A stretch of 64,000 nt of DNA from Gemmatimonadota bacterium (GCA_009838645.1 VXRC01000002.1:95291-159290), one strand, 5' to 3'. Positions 1-8,442 are shown, numbered from the stretch's first letter. The notes: generated from the letters alone by a model not told the origin. Program-made: numbers and translations.

Positions 1-1594
1 GGGGGCCGGCCTCACTCGCCACGGGCACGTGCAGGATCGCCGCGCTCGACCGGGCCAGACTGGATGAAGGGTCTCCCGTGATCGCAATGATCGTCGCGCC
101 GTTTGCGGTGAGGGTTTGCACGGCGGCCATCAGCTCCGCTGTCCCTCCGCTGTGTGAAATGGCGATGACCGCGTCCCCTTGCGCAACCTGGCCACTGTCT
201 CCGTGATTGCAGTCGGCCGGATCGAGGAAATACGCCTTCGTGCCGGTACTCTGCAGCGTGGCCGCCAGCTTGCGGCCGATATGGCGGGACTTCCCCACGC
301 CGGTGACGTGTACGCGCCCGCCGTCGGCTTCCGCATTCCGAATGATTACGATGGCTTCGTCGAAGTAAGTGTGGGACAAGCCTTCATGCAGCGTGGAAAG
401 CGCTTCGGCGGTCCGCTGTACGGCCTTCAGTCCGGCCGCGCCGGGGGACGCCGCGCCGGGGGACGCCGCGCCAGGGGACGCCGCGCCGGGGGACGCCGCG
501 CCGGGGGACGCCGCGGCCTTCAGTCCGGCCGCGCCGGTTGCTTCGACTTTCACCGTTGTTCTTTCCGCGGCGGCCACGGTTTCGAGCGCGTTCCGGGCAG
601 GGATGCCAGCGCCATCGTACAGGGCCATCACGTCATCCCGGCTCGATCCCAGTTGCGGGAAGGCCCCTGGGATGCGGCAACACACGGCGCCGCAGGCATT
701 GGCGAGCGATACGGTATCCCGTAAAGAAAGTCCGTGGAAGAGTCCCGAGATCAGCCCGCCCAGGAAGGCATCCCCGGCGCCGGTGGTATCCCGGGCATCA
801 ACAGGTTTCGCCGGTTCGCGGACCGTCTGCTTCCCGTCGGTGACGACCGAGCCCTGCGCCCCTTCGGTGATGGCCACCAGGCGGGCGCCGTACCGGTTGA
901 AAATACCCTCGGCCCTTTCTTCGGAAGTGTCGGCTTCCGCAATCTGCAGTGCGGCGGCCTTGGCGGGTTTCACGACGTCGGCGAGATGAAGGGCCTCTTC
1001 GAAATCTTCAGCGGAACCGAGTCCCGCTACGTCGATGGCGAAGTCCGGGGGGACATCCACGTCCAGCACGGTGGGCACGCCGGCCTCGCGGGCAATGCGC
1101 AGTACCGCGATGACGGCGTCCAGCGGGAGTTGGGAAATCTCCGTCGTCACCATGGCGGCCGAACGTATGTAATCGGCGAAATAGGTCTCCACGTGTGCTG
1201 CCGTAGTCTCCGCCGTCAGGCCGCGGGCCATGTAGATCGCCCGGTCCGCGTCTTCGGCCACGTTCACCACCGAAAAACCCGATGCGCGGCCCTCGATGAC
1301 CCGAATGGCCGACCGGTCGATACCATGGCGATCCATCTCCTCCCGGATCATCGCGCCGTACCGGTCGTCTCCCTGGAATCCGAAGAGCCCGGCGGGGACC
1401 CCCATCTGGGCCGTCCATGCCAGGTGGTTCAGCGTCACCCCGCCCGTGATCTCGGTGACGACCGAGCCCGTTCCATCCGGCAGGATATAGGTTTTCTCCT
1501 CAGGTCCCGCGATCCGGTTCACCCGGTAGATCACGTCCATGACGTTGCTTCCGATCCCCACTACCGTGCGTGTGCGGTCGATGTCCTGGATCAC
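1..1594 (-). CDS. PfkB sugar kinase fused to a KpsF/GutQ-type SIS sugar-phosphate isomerase (partial)
   Basis: This gene opens with GTG at 1594 behind an AAAGGTG ribosome site and stays open to the window edge, giving at least 531 residues. Residues ~1-300 are a PfkB/ribokinase domain: N-terminal GIGSNVMDVIYRV, a substrate-side GG at ITGGVTLNH, and the anion-hole/catalytic motif DTTGAGDAF near residue 270. A linker of AASPG repeats follows (residues ~352-391). From ~392 there is a SIS domain with GVGKSRHIGRKLAATL, the NHGDSG turn and ISHSGGTAEL, matching arabinose-5-phosphate isomerases of the KpsF/GutQ family. The C-terminus, where CBS domains would normally sit, is beyond the window. Inference: one polypeptide phosphorylates a sugar and isomerises a sugar phosphate, in the cytoplasm; the substrates are unknown. 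An internal ATG would cut off the first conserved strand, so GTG is preferred. Confidence 0.85.
   Translation of the reverse strand, partial: MIQDIDRTRTVVGIGSNVMDVIYRVNRIAGPEEKTYILPDGTGSVVTEITGGVTLNHLAWTAQMGVPAGLFGFQGDDRYGAMIREEMDRHGIDRSAIRVIEGRASGFSVVNVAEDADRAIYMARGLTAETTAAHVETYFADYIRSAAMVTTEISQLPLDAVIAVLRIAREAGVPTVLDVDVPPDFAIDVAGLGSAEDFEEALHLADVVKPAKAAALQIAEADTSEERAEGIFNRYGARLVAITEGAQGSVVTDGKQTVREPAKPVDARDTTGAGDAFLGGLISGLFHGLSLRDTVSLANACGAVCCRIPGAFPQLGSSRDDVMALYDGAGIPARNALETVAAAERTTVKVEATGAAGLKAAASPGAASPGAASPGAASPGAASPGAAGLKAVQRTAEALSTLHEGLSHTYFDEAIVIIRNAEADGGRVHVTGVGKSRHIGRKLAATLQSTGTKAYFLDPADCNHGDSGQVAQGDAVIAISHSGGTAELMAAVQTLTANGATIIAITGDPSSSLARSSAAILHVPVASEAGP
421..537. repeat. 15-bp tandem repeat encoding the kinase-SIS linker, flanked by a 24-bp direct repeat
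   Basis: About five near-identical copies of a 15-bp unit (read as gccgggggacgccgc on +) lie inside the PfkB-SIS gene and encode AASPG repeats on the minus strand. They are bracketed by two identical 24-bp copies beginning cggccttcag at 421 and 514, exactly 93 bp apart, so the frame is kept. The tract falls precisely between the two enzyme domains. Repeat number could change by slippage without a frameshift. Confidence 0.9.
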
Positions 1595-1629
1595 GGATTT
1601 TCACCTTTGGAGGAATCACTCGTGCGGGC

Positions 1630-1682
1630 GGTACCTTGGCGGCCGGTACCTTGGCGACCGGTGCCTCAGCGGCCGGTACCTC
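1630..1682. repeat. 15-bp tandem repeat in the leader upstream of the PfkB-SIS gene
   Basis: Three copies of a 15-bp unit (ggtaccttggcggcc and two variants) plus an eight-base partial copy occupy most of the 200-bp interval between the dCTP deaminase stop and the PfkB-SIS start. The rest of the interval (1683-1794) is AT-richer and probably contains the promoter of the downstream gene. I cannot assign -35/-10 boxes with confidence. Confidence 0.85.
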
Positions 1683-1794
1683 TTAAAACGCGAAAAATAA
1701 CATTGTCAACATTGATTAAAATAAGAATCAACATATGTTTTTGTGATGGACATGCCTGCGCTATGGGCAAGCTTTTGTTATGTGCATGCTTTGG

Positions 1795-2322
1795 TTACTT
1801 GCTGTCTAGAAAATCGAGATACAAACGACTGGGTTGAATGCCCTCGTTATTCTGGTACTTCCCGCTTTCATAGGTCTCGAAATCGCCATCCAGCGTGTGA
1901 TAGTAAACCTGGCAAATTTCCACGTTCGGATAGATCCTGATGGGCCGGACACAGAACATCTCTAAAGTCCAGTAGCCGGCAAATCCCACGTCGCCGAAAC
2001 CAGCGGTTACGTGCACGAAAAGCCCCAATCTACCCACCGATGACCGCCCCTCGAGCATGGGAACGTACTTGTCCGTCCTGGTGAATTCCACTGTCCGGCC
2101 AAGATACAGCGTATGGGGGCGCAGCTCGTACCCTTCGTCCGGAATCTGAATGGATCCCGTGCGGTGTTTCTTCTTCATATCAAGCACGTCATCTTCGTAA
2201 ATCATGAGTTCATCGGCAAGTGAAAGATTGTAACTGTTTGGATTGAGCCTGGAGGGATCGAATGGCTCAATGAAAATGTCTTTACCAATGCGCTCATGAA
2301 TCATTTTTCCCGACAGGATCAC
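1795..2322 (-). CDS. dcd: dCTP deaminase
   Basis: A 175-residue protein that converts dCTP to dUTP in pyrimidine deoxynucleotide synthesis. The start is GTG, preceded by AGAGGG, and gives the family N-terminus MILSGK. The nucleotide-binding and catalytic core is clear: EGRSSVGRLGLFVHVTAGFGD, then GYWTLEM with the glutamate that acts as general base, then NVEICQVYY and the C-terminal SGKYQNN. It is slightly shorter than the E. coli enzyme (193) but matches the compact form in many Firmicutes and Bacteroidota. It lies 30 bp downstream of the EamA transporter on the same strand and may share its transcript. Whether it is mono- or bifunctional (DCD-DUT) cannot be decided by eye. Confidence 0.93.
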   Translation of the reverse strand: MILSGKMIHERIGKDIFIEPFDPSRLNPNSYNLSLADELMIYEDDVLDMKKKHRTGSIQIPDEGYELRPHTLYLGRTVEFTRTDKYVPMLEGRSSVGRLGLFVHVTAGFGDVGFAGYWTLEMFCVRPIRIYPNVEICQVYYHTLDGDFETYESGKYQNNEGIQPSRLYLDFLDSK

Positions 2323-2352
2323 TACGATATTCCCTCTTGGGTGTTAGGTGAC

Positions 2353-3234
2353 TCAGCCGCTGTTTACCAGGACGACGGCGACCAGGGTCAGGCCGATGCC
2401 GACGTAAGCCAGTCCGCGCACCTGCTCTTTCCAGTACAATATAGCGACGAGCGTGGTGATGACAAGGCCGACCGCGCTGACGAAAGGAAAGACGATGGTG
2501 CCGGGGAGGTACTTGAGGGAGAGGACCAAAAGCCAGGTTCCCCCGACGTTGACCGCGCCCAGGAGGACGCTCCACCGCACCTCGGGCATGCGCGCCCGGA
2601 TCGGTTTGTTCCAGAGGTAGAAAAGCCCCATGATTCCGGATACGGCGAAGAGGGTGAAGAGGTAGAGTGGCATCTGGCTCTGGGGCGCGAGTTCGCTGAA
2701 GACTTTGGGGGAAAGGTGGCAGAATCCCGTCGTGATGAATAGGGCGCCGACCAGCCAGGCGACGCCGCGCAGGGACAACGCGGCCTGTCTGCCCACGCCG
2801 AGCGTCAGGAGCGGCAGGGCGATGCAGACTGTAACGATGCCCGCGGTCTGCATAAGGCTGGGGATCTCGTACCAGATGACGATGGAACAGAGGATGGGGA
2901 TGAGGACGGACAGGCGGACGATGGCCAGGGTCACGGCGACCCCGCCCTGCAGGAGCGCCTGGATCAGAAAGCGGAAGGCGACGAAATAGAAGAATCCGCT
3001 GGCCGCGCCGATCCACACGGTGGTCCAATGCCAGACCCAGCCCGGGTCCGCGAGCATCAGCAGGCCGGAGATCACGGCGCCCGCGCCATAGTTGAGGCTG
3101 CCCACCGCCAGGGCATTGTGTCCGTTGTGATGGGCGGACTTCAGGATCAGGCCGAAGCACGACGTCACGACGGTCGCCGTGATCAGCAGAAGGAGTCCGA
3201 GCGCCGTAGTCTGTTCTCCGTCCGTAGATAGCAA
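2353..3234 (-). CDS. EamA/DMT-superfamily transporter
   Basis: About 293 residues with roughly ten hydrophobic helices arranged as two EamA-like halves. Drug/metabolite transporters of this kind export or import small metabolites across the inner membrane; the substrate cannot be told. Polar residues between helices are few, and the conserved-looking end of the second half (PFVSAVGLVITTLVAILYWKE) is typical. The start is doubtful: the only in-frame candidate at the N-terminus is TTG at 3234, which abuts a strong hairpin and has no obvious ribosome site. The dCTP deaminase gene follows after 30 bp. Confidence 0.8.
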   Translation of the reverse strand: MLSTDGEQTTALGLLLLITATVVTSCFGLILKSAHHNGHNALAVGSLNYGAGAVISGLLMLADPGWVWHWTTVWIGAASGFFYFVAFRFLIQALLQGGVAVTLAIVRLSVLIPILCSIVIWYEIPSLMQTAGIVTVCIALPLLTLGVGRQAALSLRGVAWLVGALFITTGFCHLSPKVFSELAPQSQMPLYLFTLFAVSGIMGLFYLWNKPIRARMPEVRWSVLLGAVNVGGTWLLVLSLKYLPGTIVFPFVSAVGLVITTLVAILYWKEQVRGLAYVGIGLTLVAVVLVNSG

Positions 3235-3269
3235 GAAGCCGGCGAACGGATACCGCCTCGCCGGCTTCT
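3234..3269 (-). terminator. Probable hairpin terminator after the DUF1326-like gene
   Basis: There is a perfect 12-bp inverted repeat with arms at 3234-3245 (AGAAGCCGGCGA) and 3258-3269 (TCGCCGGCTTCT) and a 12-nt loop. On the minus strand the 3' arm runs into CTTCTTGCTATC, a weak U-rich tail. It lies about 40 bp after the stop of the upstream gene and touches the proposed TTG start of the EamA gene. Confidence 0.55.
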
Positions 3270-3308
3270 GGATTCATGATCGCCGCGGGTGCCGCTCTTT
3301 GGTGCCGC

Positions 3309-3956
3309 TTACGGCGTGAAGGCGAAAGTGCCCACGTAGGCGCTGCGCTTGTTCGGAATGCTCCACGTCGCGATCAGATCCGAACCGCTGTACGCGTGGG
3401 CGGCGGTCTGGACCAGCGCGGCCGACGCGTCCTTCGTGAAGGGATCGTACCACACCATGCGGTCACAGTTGGGCTCGTGGTCGGTCGCCAGCATGGTCCG
3501 GGTGGCCACGCGCACCTGGCCGTCCACCGTAACGGCGAAGGCGTCCCCGCCGTCGTGGCGGAAGGAGATGTCCGTGGGCTTTACCGTCTTAACCGTGCCG
3601 AACAACTCACCGTAACGGGCGGTGAATGCGCTCTTCAGGTCCTGGCGCTGGCTCGGCGTGGCCCGGCTGTCGATCAACAGCACGGTCTCGCGGGCGTGAT
3701 GACCGAGTTGCAGGTTGCCCTTTCCGAGTATGACGGCGACGACGGAAAGATCGGCCAGCGCGCCTTCACGGATGTGCCAGGCCACCACGGCCTGGTTGGC
3801 ATCGCCTCCCGCTTCCGCCGAGTAGGTACAGCCTCCGCCCAGGATGTGGTTGGAGCGAACTTCCACGTAATCGCCGGCAATGGACGGAGAGCCGGCCAGG
3901 GCCGGAGATGCCGCCAGGACGATCGCGGCCATGAGTGCGAAACCGGTCTTCAACAT
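3309..3956 (-). CDS. Secreted DUF1326-like protein
   Basis: A 215-residue protein, starting at the ATG giving MLKTGFALMAAIVLAASPALA, a clean Sec signal peptide with an Ala-X-Ala cleavage site; an ATG 57 bp upstream adds only a non-signal extension. The mature part begins SPSIAGDYVEVRSNHI and has a CTYSAEAGG segment and a predicted beta-rich core (LSVVAVI, TVLLIDSRATPSQRQDL). This pattern recalls DUF1326 proteins, which often start with GxYxEVR and a Cys near the N-terminus. The function is unknown. Two cysteines (CTYSA and PNCDR) could pair or bind metal in the periplasm. The family call is from memory of the pattern, not a search. Confidence 0.6.
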   Translation of the reverse strand: MLKTGFALMAAIVLAASPALAGSPSIAGDYVEVRSNHILGGGCTYSAEAGGDANQAVVAWHIREGALADLSVVAVILGKGNLQLGHHARETVLLIDSRATPSQRQDLKSAFTARYGELFGTVKTVKPTDISFRHDGGDAFAVTVDGQVRVATRTMLATDHEPNCDRMVWYDPFTKDASAALVQTAAHAYSGSDLIATWSIPNKRSAYVGTFAFTP

Positions 3957-4085
3957 ATTGCCTCCCTGTTTTGCGTTATGGGCCTTTGGTTGGGGGTCAG
4001 CGCATCCGGCCACGCTATTCGTGAGGAAGACTCAGGCGTCGCAGGTTCAAATCGGATCGCCGCCCCGAATTCGGGTCAATTATGT

Positions 4086-4114
4086 TTGGGCGCGAAAAAA
4101 CAACGCGGTATATT
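4086..4114 (+). promoter_or_regulatory. Candidate promoter of the aldo/keto reductase gene
   Basis: TTGGGC at 4086-4091, a 17-bp spacer, then TATATT at 4109-4114 (five of six matches to TATAAT; the -35 is poor). A second AT-rich palindrome, TATATT-C-AATATA, lies at 4138-4150 and could be an operator. Both sit in the 243-bp divergent gap between the DUF1326-like gene and the reductase. Confidence 0.35.
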
Positions 4115-4199
4115 CTACCGTACCGGAAACATCGCTGTATATTCAATATATGTCCTTCCCGCCCATCAAGTCAATCGCAAATCGATCGAGGAATCGAAC

Positions 4200-5141
4200 A
4201 TGGAATACAGAGCGCTCGGTGAATCGGGCCTGACGGTATCGGCCATCGGCATGGGCTGCTGGCCCATGGCCGGTGTCGGGTGGACCGGTATAGACGACAA
4301 CGCGTCCCTGGCGGCCCTTGATGCGGCCATGGACGGCGGCATCACCCTCATCGACACCGCGTACATGTACGGACGAAGCGGCGAATCGGAACGGCTGGTG
4401 GGACGGGCCATCGCGGGCAGGCGCGACCAGATCGTCCTGGCGACGAAATGCGGCCTGTACTGGGACGGCACGACGCTGCTCCGCGACAGCTCGAGGAAGC
4501 GTATACTCGAACAGGTCGAGGAGAGCCTCCGCAGGCTGAATACCGACTACATCGACCTGTACCAGGTGCACGCGCCGGACGAGAACACGCCCTTCGAGGA
4601 GACGGCCGCCACGCTCGCCGAACTGAAGGATCAGGGCAAGATCCGCGCCATCGGCGTGAGCAATTACGACGTGACGCAGATGAGGGAATTCGCCCGCCAC
4701 GCGCCGCTCCACTCGGACCAGCCGCCGTACAACCTGCTCAAGCGGGACATCGAGGCGGAGATCCTGCCCTACTGCCGCGACAACAACATCGCCGTGATCT
4801 CCTACTGGCCGCTGTACAAGGGGCTGCTGACCGGGAAATACGGACGGGGCCACCAATTTCCCGAAGGCGACAACCGCAACGAGGACGTCCGGTTCCGGGG
4901 GGAGGAGCTCGAACGCACCCTCGACGTGCTCGACCGGCTGAAGCCGATCGCGGACGAATACGGCAAGTCCATCGCCCAGCTCGTGATCCACTGGACAGCC
5001 CGGCAGCCGGGCATCACGTCGGTCCTGTGCGGCGCGACACGGCCGGACCAAGTTGAACAGAACATCGAAGCGGTGGGTTGGGAGCTGTCCGAAGATCACC
5101 GCGCGCAGGTCGACGAGATCGTTGCCGGCATGGGTGATTAG
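4200..5141 (+). CDS. Aldo/keto reductase
   Basis: A 313-residue NADPH-dependent oxidoreductase with a TIM-barrel fold. The catalytic tetrad is visible: Asp and Tyr in LIDTAYMYG, Lys in LATKCG and His in YQVHAPD. The C-terminal half carries the cofactor-side segments GVSNYD and SVLCGATRPDQVEQN. It resembles the D-threo-aldose dehydrogenase / L-fucose dehydrogenase-like branch, but the substrate is not fixed by sequence. The start MEYRALGESGLTVSAIGMG is the standard family beginning; the long in-frame extension upstream has no homology. It is a single gene, convergent with sufE. Confidence 0.92.
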   Translation: MEYRALGESGLTVSAIGMGCWPMAGVGWTGIDDNASLAALDAAMDGGITLIDTAYMYGRSGESERLVGRAIAGRRDQIVLATKCGLYWDGTTLLRDSSRKRILEQVEESLRRLNTDYIDLYQVHAPDENTPFEETAATLAELKDQGKIRAIGVSNYDVTQMREFARHAPLHSDQPPYNLLKRDIEAEILPYCRDNNIAVISYWPLYKGLLTGKYGRGHQFPEGDNRNEDVRFRGEELERTLDVLDRLKPIADEYGKSIAQLVIHWTARQPGITSVLCGATRPDQVEQNIEAVGWELSEDHRAQVDEIVAGMGD

Positions 5142-5170
5142 GTCCGGATCGGGCGGGCGCGCGGGCGTCC

Positions 5171-5599
5171 CTAGTTGGCCAGCGCGCCGCCTGCGATCGA
5201 GCGGATCTTCTTGACCATGGACCGGAAGCCGTTGCTCCGGCTCGGACTGAGGTGGGACGCCAGGTCCAGCCGGCTGAAGATGCCTTCGATGTCGGCATCC
5301 AGGATCTGGCGGGGCGTCTTCCCTGAATAGACCATGAGCAGGATGGCCACAAGGCCGCGGACGATGTGGGCGTCACTGTCGGCGTCGAAGGTGATGGTCG
5401 GCGGCAGGGTCTCGGCCACGTGGGGTACGAGCCAGACCTGGCTCACGCAACCCTTGACCTTGTACGCATCGGTCTTGTAGGCATCGTCCAGAGGAGGAAG
5501 CTTCTTTCCCAGGTCGATGATCTCCTGGTACCGCTCTTCCCAGTCATCCAGGTATTCGAAGTCTTCCAGCACATCTTCTATGGTCGTGTCCATCGTCAC
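5171..5599 (-). CDS. sufE: SufE-family sulfur acceptor
   Basis: 142 residues. SufE accepts persulfide sulfur from the cysteine desulfurase SufS and passes it on for Fe-S cluster assembly. The acceptor cysteine is Cys51 in VKGCVSQVW, in the expected loop. The helices around it (DWEERYQEIIDLGKKLPPL and RGLVAILLMVYSGKTPRQIL) match the family. No sufS or sufBCD gene is in the window, so it is separated from the rest of the system. It lies 18 bp after the HupE/UreJ-like gene on the same strand and could be read from that transcript. Confidence 0.92.
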   Translation of the reverse strand: MTMDTTIEDVLEDFEYLDDWEERYQEIIDLGKKLPPLDDAYKTDAYKVKGCVSQVWLVPHVAETLPPTITFDADSDAHIVRGLVAILLMVYSGKTPRQILDADIEGIFSRLDLASHLSPSRSNGFRSMVKKIRSIAGGALAN

Positions 5600-5617
5600 G
5601 ATCGTGCGTCCTCCACT

Positions 5618-6190
5618 TCAATTCGCCCCGATCAACAGCATGGCCGAAACGCCTGCGGCCGCACCCGATACGAAGAGGTTCCAATGCCGGTGCGGCGTTC
5701 CCAGGATCCGCAGGATCACGAAGGCCACGGCCACGAATATCGCCACGATCATCAACTGGCCCAGTTCCAGTCCTATGTTGAAGGACAGGAGCGGTACGAC
5801 GATCGATTCTTCCATGCCGAGCAGCGCCCTCAGGTAGTTCGAGAACCCCAGGCCGTGGATCAGGCCGAAGAAGAGGGCCAGTCCGTAGCTCGTCTTCCTG
5901 CCGATTTTCCCCTCGAACGGCCTGTATACGTTCAACAGGCAGGTCGCCAGGATCGTCACGGGGATGAGCGTCTCGACCAGGTCCGTCGGGACCAGGATGA
6001 GGCGGAGCGTAGCCAGCGCCAGGGTGATCGAGTGCCCGACCGTGAAGGCCGTGACCAGCAAGAGCACCGAACGCCACCGGTTCAGTGGATAGGCGGCGCA
6101 GAGCGCGATGATGAAGACGATGTGGTCGTAGGCGTTCAGGTCCGAAATATGGTCGAAACCGAGTTGCAGATATACCTGGAATTCGGACAT
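5618..6190 (-). CDS. HupE/UreJ-like membrane protein
   Basis: 190 residues with about six hydrophobic helices. The motifs DHISDLNAYDHIVFIIAL, TVGHSITLALATL and GLIHGLGFSNYLRALLG, with regularly placed His and Asp in the membrane, match the HupE/UreJ_2 family. Family members have been linked to nickel or cobalt uptake, but this branch is poorly studied. It follows a DUF6702 gene and an M28 peptidase gene on the same strand, an arrangement I recall from other environmental bacteria. Function is therefore a family guess: metal transport is possible but unproven. Confidence 0.8.
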   Translation of the reverse strand: MSEFQVYLQLGFDHISDLNAYDHIVFIIALCAAYPLNRWRSVLLLVTAFTVGHSITLALATLRLILVPTDLVETLIPVTILATCLLNVYRPFEGKIGRKTSYGLALFFGLIHGLGFSNYLRALLGMEESIVVPLLSFNIGLELGQLMIVAIFVAVAFVILRILGTPHRHWNLFVSGAAAGVSAMLLIGAN

Positions 6191-6257
6191 CTTCCGCCTG
6201 ATATTCAGCCGGCGCCGAAGACGAAAACCCCGACCTCAACGCGGCCGATCCTCATCG

Positions 6258-6842
6258 TCATGCCCCGAAACGAACCGTCCCCGTGACGGTTTTCTTGCTC
6301 AGGTTGACGTATTTCTTCTCGCCGCCGATTTCGAACCGCATCACGTTGGCCTGCGTATCGAACATTTCGATCAGGATCCTGTTCTCGACCTCGATCGTCT
6401 CCACGCGGTCCACACTCGTAATCTGCACCAGGCAGGCCGTGGCGTCAAGGGCGTCCTCCATGCCGGCGTAGGTCAGCTGCCGGTCTACGCCGTTGACTCG
6501 AAAGGCCAGCCGGGAGGCCAGATACTCCGACACGTGCCGGTCGCGGTCGGCGTGGGCCTGGCCGGTCCAGAGCCTGAGCCGGGGGCCGCCTTTCGCCACG
6601 ATGGCCTCTTCCAGGTCGTCCGTGAAGATCCGCACGGATATGTCGAGGCGCGCATCGTCGGCGTTCCACTTGACCCGCGCTATGCTCACGTAGAACACGT
6701 GGGCTGGTGCCGCGGCCGGACCCGGGACAGCGGCCGGACCCGGGACAACGGCCGGACCCGGCGGAACCTCGGCCGGAACCGGAACGGCCGCTGAAAGGAA
6801 TAACAGGCAGAGAAGGACCCCGAGCGTCTTCATCGCCACCAT
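6258..6842 (-). CDS. DUF6702-family periplasmic protein
   Basis: 194 residues with a signal peptide (MKTLGVLLCLLFLSAAVPVPA), a Pro/Gly/Ala repeat linker (residues ~24-45) and a compact beta-rich domain starting HVFYVSIARVKWN and continuing LDISVRIFTDDLEEAI, characteristic of DUF6702. The family has no known activity; the sequence suggests an exported folded domain. It begins one base after the stop of the M28 peptidase gene, and the HupE/UreJ-like gene follows after 67 bp, so the three probably form one operon. The ATG at 6842 or the one three codons later (6833) may be the start. Confidence 0.75.
   Translation of the reverse strand: MVAMKTLGVLLCLLFLSAAVPVPAEVPPGPAVVPGPAAVPGPAAAPAHVFYVSIARVKWNADDARLDISVRIFTDDLEEAIVAKGGPRLRLWTGQAHADRDRHVSEYLASRLAFRVNGVDRQLTYAGMEDALDATACLVQITSVDRVETIEVENRILIEMFDTQANVMRFEIGGEKKYVNLSKKTVTGTVRFGA
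6713..6766. repeat. 18-bp tandem repeat in the DUF6702 linker
   Basis: Three copies of an 18-bp unit (cggccggacccgggacag and variants) encode the PGPA-rich stretch between signal peptide and folded domain of the DUF6702 protein. It is in frame and ends just before the conserved HVFYVSI strand. Confidence 0.88.
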
Positions 6843-6843
6843 C

Positions 6844-8328
6844 CTACTGGGCCATATCGTCCCTCAGGCCGTACTTGTCGATCAGGTAGATCAACGTGGC
6901 GATGGACGCGCCGCCCAGTTCCAGCTCCCGGCGGTTCACGGCTTCGAAAACGTCGGTGGGCGCGTGATGGTAGTCGAACGCCCTTTGCGAGTCGGGGTTG
7001 AACCCGATGGTCGGGGTACCCGTCTCCCTGCGGAGCGGACCGATATCGGCGCCGCCGCCGCCCATGTTGATGTAGGAGATCGTGTTCTGGGGAAACAGGG
7101 GCAGCCACGACCGGAAGCGTTCGATGACGTCATCGTCCGCGGACACGCCGAATCCCCGCGGACTGAAACCGCCCGCGTCGCTTTCGAGGGCGATCAGGTG
7201 ATTCTCGCCCGTTTCCTTCGCCACCTCGGCGTACTTGAGACCGCCGCGAAGACCGTTTTCTTCGTTCATGAACAGGACGGCCCGGATGGTGTGGCGCGGC
7301 CGGATGCCCAGCTTCTGGAAGGTCCGCAGCACGCCGATGGAGTGGACCACGCCCGCGCCGTCGTCGTGGGCGCCCTCAGACACGTCCCACGAGTCTAGAT
7401 GACCGCCCACCAGGATGATCTCGTCCGGCCGTTCGCTGCCCCGGATCTCGCCGATCACGTTGTGCGAAAGGGCGTCGGGGTGCCACCTGCTGTCCAGGCG
7501 CATGTAGAGCATGGCTTCGGGCTGCTCCTCGAGCGCCCGTTCCAGGCGGTCGGCGGACTGGTAGCCCAGGGCCGCCGCGGGGATGCGCTCCACATCTTCG
7601 AGGTAGCGCAACCCGCCGGTGTGAGGCGCGTCGCCGAAGTCCGAACCGGCCGACCGGATCACCACGCCCACGGCGCCGAACCTGGCCGCCTGGGACGGAC
7701 CGGCGGTTCGCTGGTCCACCGCTCCGCCGTAGCCGGGACCCGTGGAGATCACCGTCTGGTCGAAGCGCCGGTTGTAGAAGACGATCTTCCCTTCAACGGC
7801 CTCGCGGCCGATTTCTTCCACTTCTTCCAGGGAGTGGACCACCACGACGGGCGCCGTGAGTCCCACAGGAGCGGTCGGCACCGATCCCCCGATGGCCAGG
7901 GCGTTCAGCTCGATCATGCCTTCGTTGACGTTGACGATCCGCACCTGCTCCGGTTCGCCCCGTTCCCAGTGGGGCACCATGACTTCCTGCAGGTAGACCC
8001 GGTCGAAGCCGTAGCCTTCCATCACCTCTTTTGCCCATGCCACGGCGCGTTCCGCGCCTTCCGAACCGCTGAGGCGCGGTCCGATGTTCTTGCTCAGGTC
8101 TTCCAGGAGGTGGTACATCTCTCCCGTAGTCAGCCGTTCGCTGAAGATCGCGGTGACCGTTTTCTCGTCATCGGTCTGCCCGCGTGCCTCGCGGGGAAAG
8201 GCCGTCGAAAGCGCCAGCGTAAGGGCCAGTGAAAAGGACAAAGTGAGCATTGGGATGCGGGTCCTGAAGCCACGCGGGCTGACGCAGCGCGCGGGACCCG
8301 GCAGTGATCCGGCAAAAGCGGACAGCAT
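6844..8328 (-). CDS. Secreted M28-family zinc aminopeptidase with PA domain
   Basis: 494 residues. The ATG at 8328 has a perfect GGAGG six bases upstream and is preferred over a start 39 bp further out. A long N-region leads into the hydrophobic signal LTLSFSLALTLALS. A protease-associated insertion (roughly residues 140-260) precedes the M28 catalytic domain. The co-catalytic metal ligands are all present: His and Asp of GGHLDSWD, Asp of AHDDGAG, the Glu pair of MNEENGLRGG, Asp of ESDAGG and His of YHHAPTD. It should cleave N-terminal residues from peptides outside the cytoplasm. It is first in a likely operon with DUF6702 and HupE/UreJ-like genes. Confidence 0.92.
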   Translation of the reverse strand: MLSAFAGSLPGPARCVSPRGFRTRIPMLTLSFSLALTLALSTAFPREARGQTDDEKTVTAIFSERLTTGEMYHLLEDLSKNIGPRLSGSEGAERAVAWAKEVMEGYGFDRVYLQEVMVPHWERGEPEQVRIVNVNEGMIELNALAIGGSVPTAPVGLTAPVVVVHSLEEVEEIGREAVEGKIVFYNRRFDQTVISTGPGYGGAVDQRTAGPSQAARFGAVGVVIRSAGSDFGDAPHTGGLRYLEDVERIPAAALGYQSADRLERALEEQPEAMLYMRLDSRWHPDALSHNVIGEIRGSERPDEIILVGGHLDSWDVSEGAHDDGAGVVHSIGVLRTFQKLGIRPRHTIRAVLFMNEENGLRGGLKYAEVAKETGENHLIALESDAGGFSPRGFGVSADDDVIERFRSWLPLFPQNTISYINMGGGGADIGPLRRETGTPTIGFNPDSQRAFDYHHAPTDVFEAVNRRELELGGASIATLIYLIDKYGLRDDMAQ

Positions 8329-8442
8329 GAAGACCTCCGTGTTGATATGGAAAGGAACCGCCCCCACCCATGGCCGGGCGGCCTTGCTTGATTTAAATTG
8401 ATTGATACGAACTGATTGATTCGAAGCGTTCAGTGCAGACGA

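Noticed and set aside
4040..4080. GGTTCAAATC resembling a tRNA T-loop
   Set aside because: The flanking bases cannot form the 5-bp T-stem (cgcag against ggatc) and no acceptor or anticodon arms are found upstream.
3276..4199. Long in-frame N-terminal extension of the aldo/keto reductase
   Set aside because: It lies antisense to the DUF1326-like gene and lacks any homology; the family N-terminus starts at 4200.
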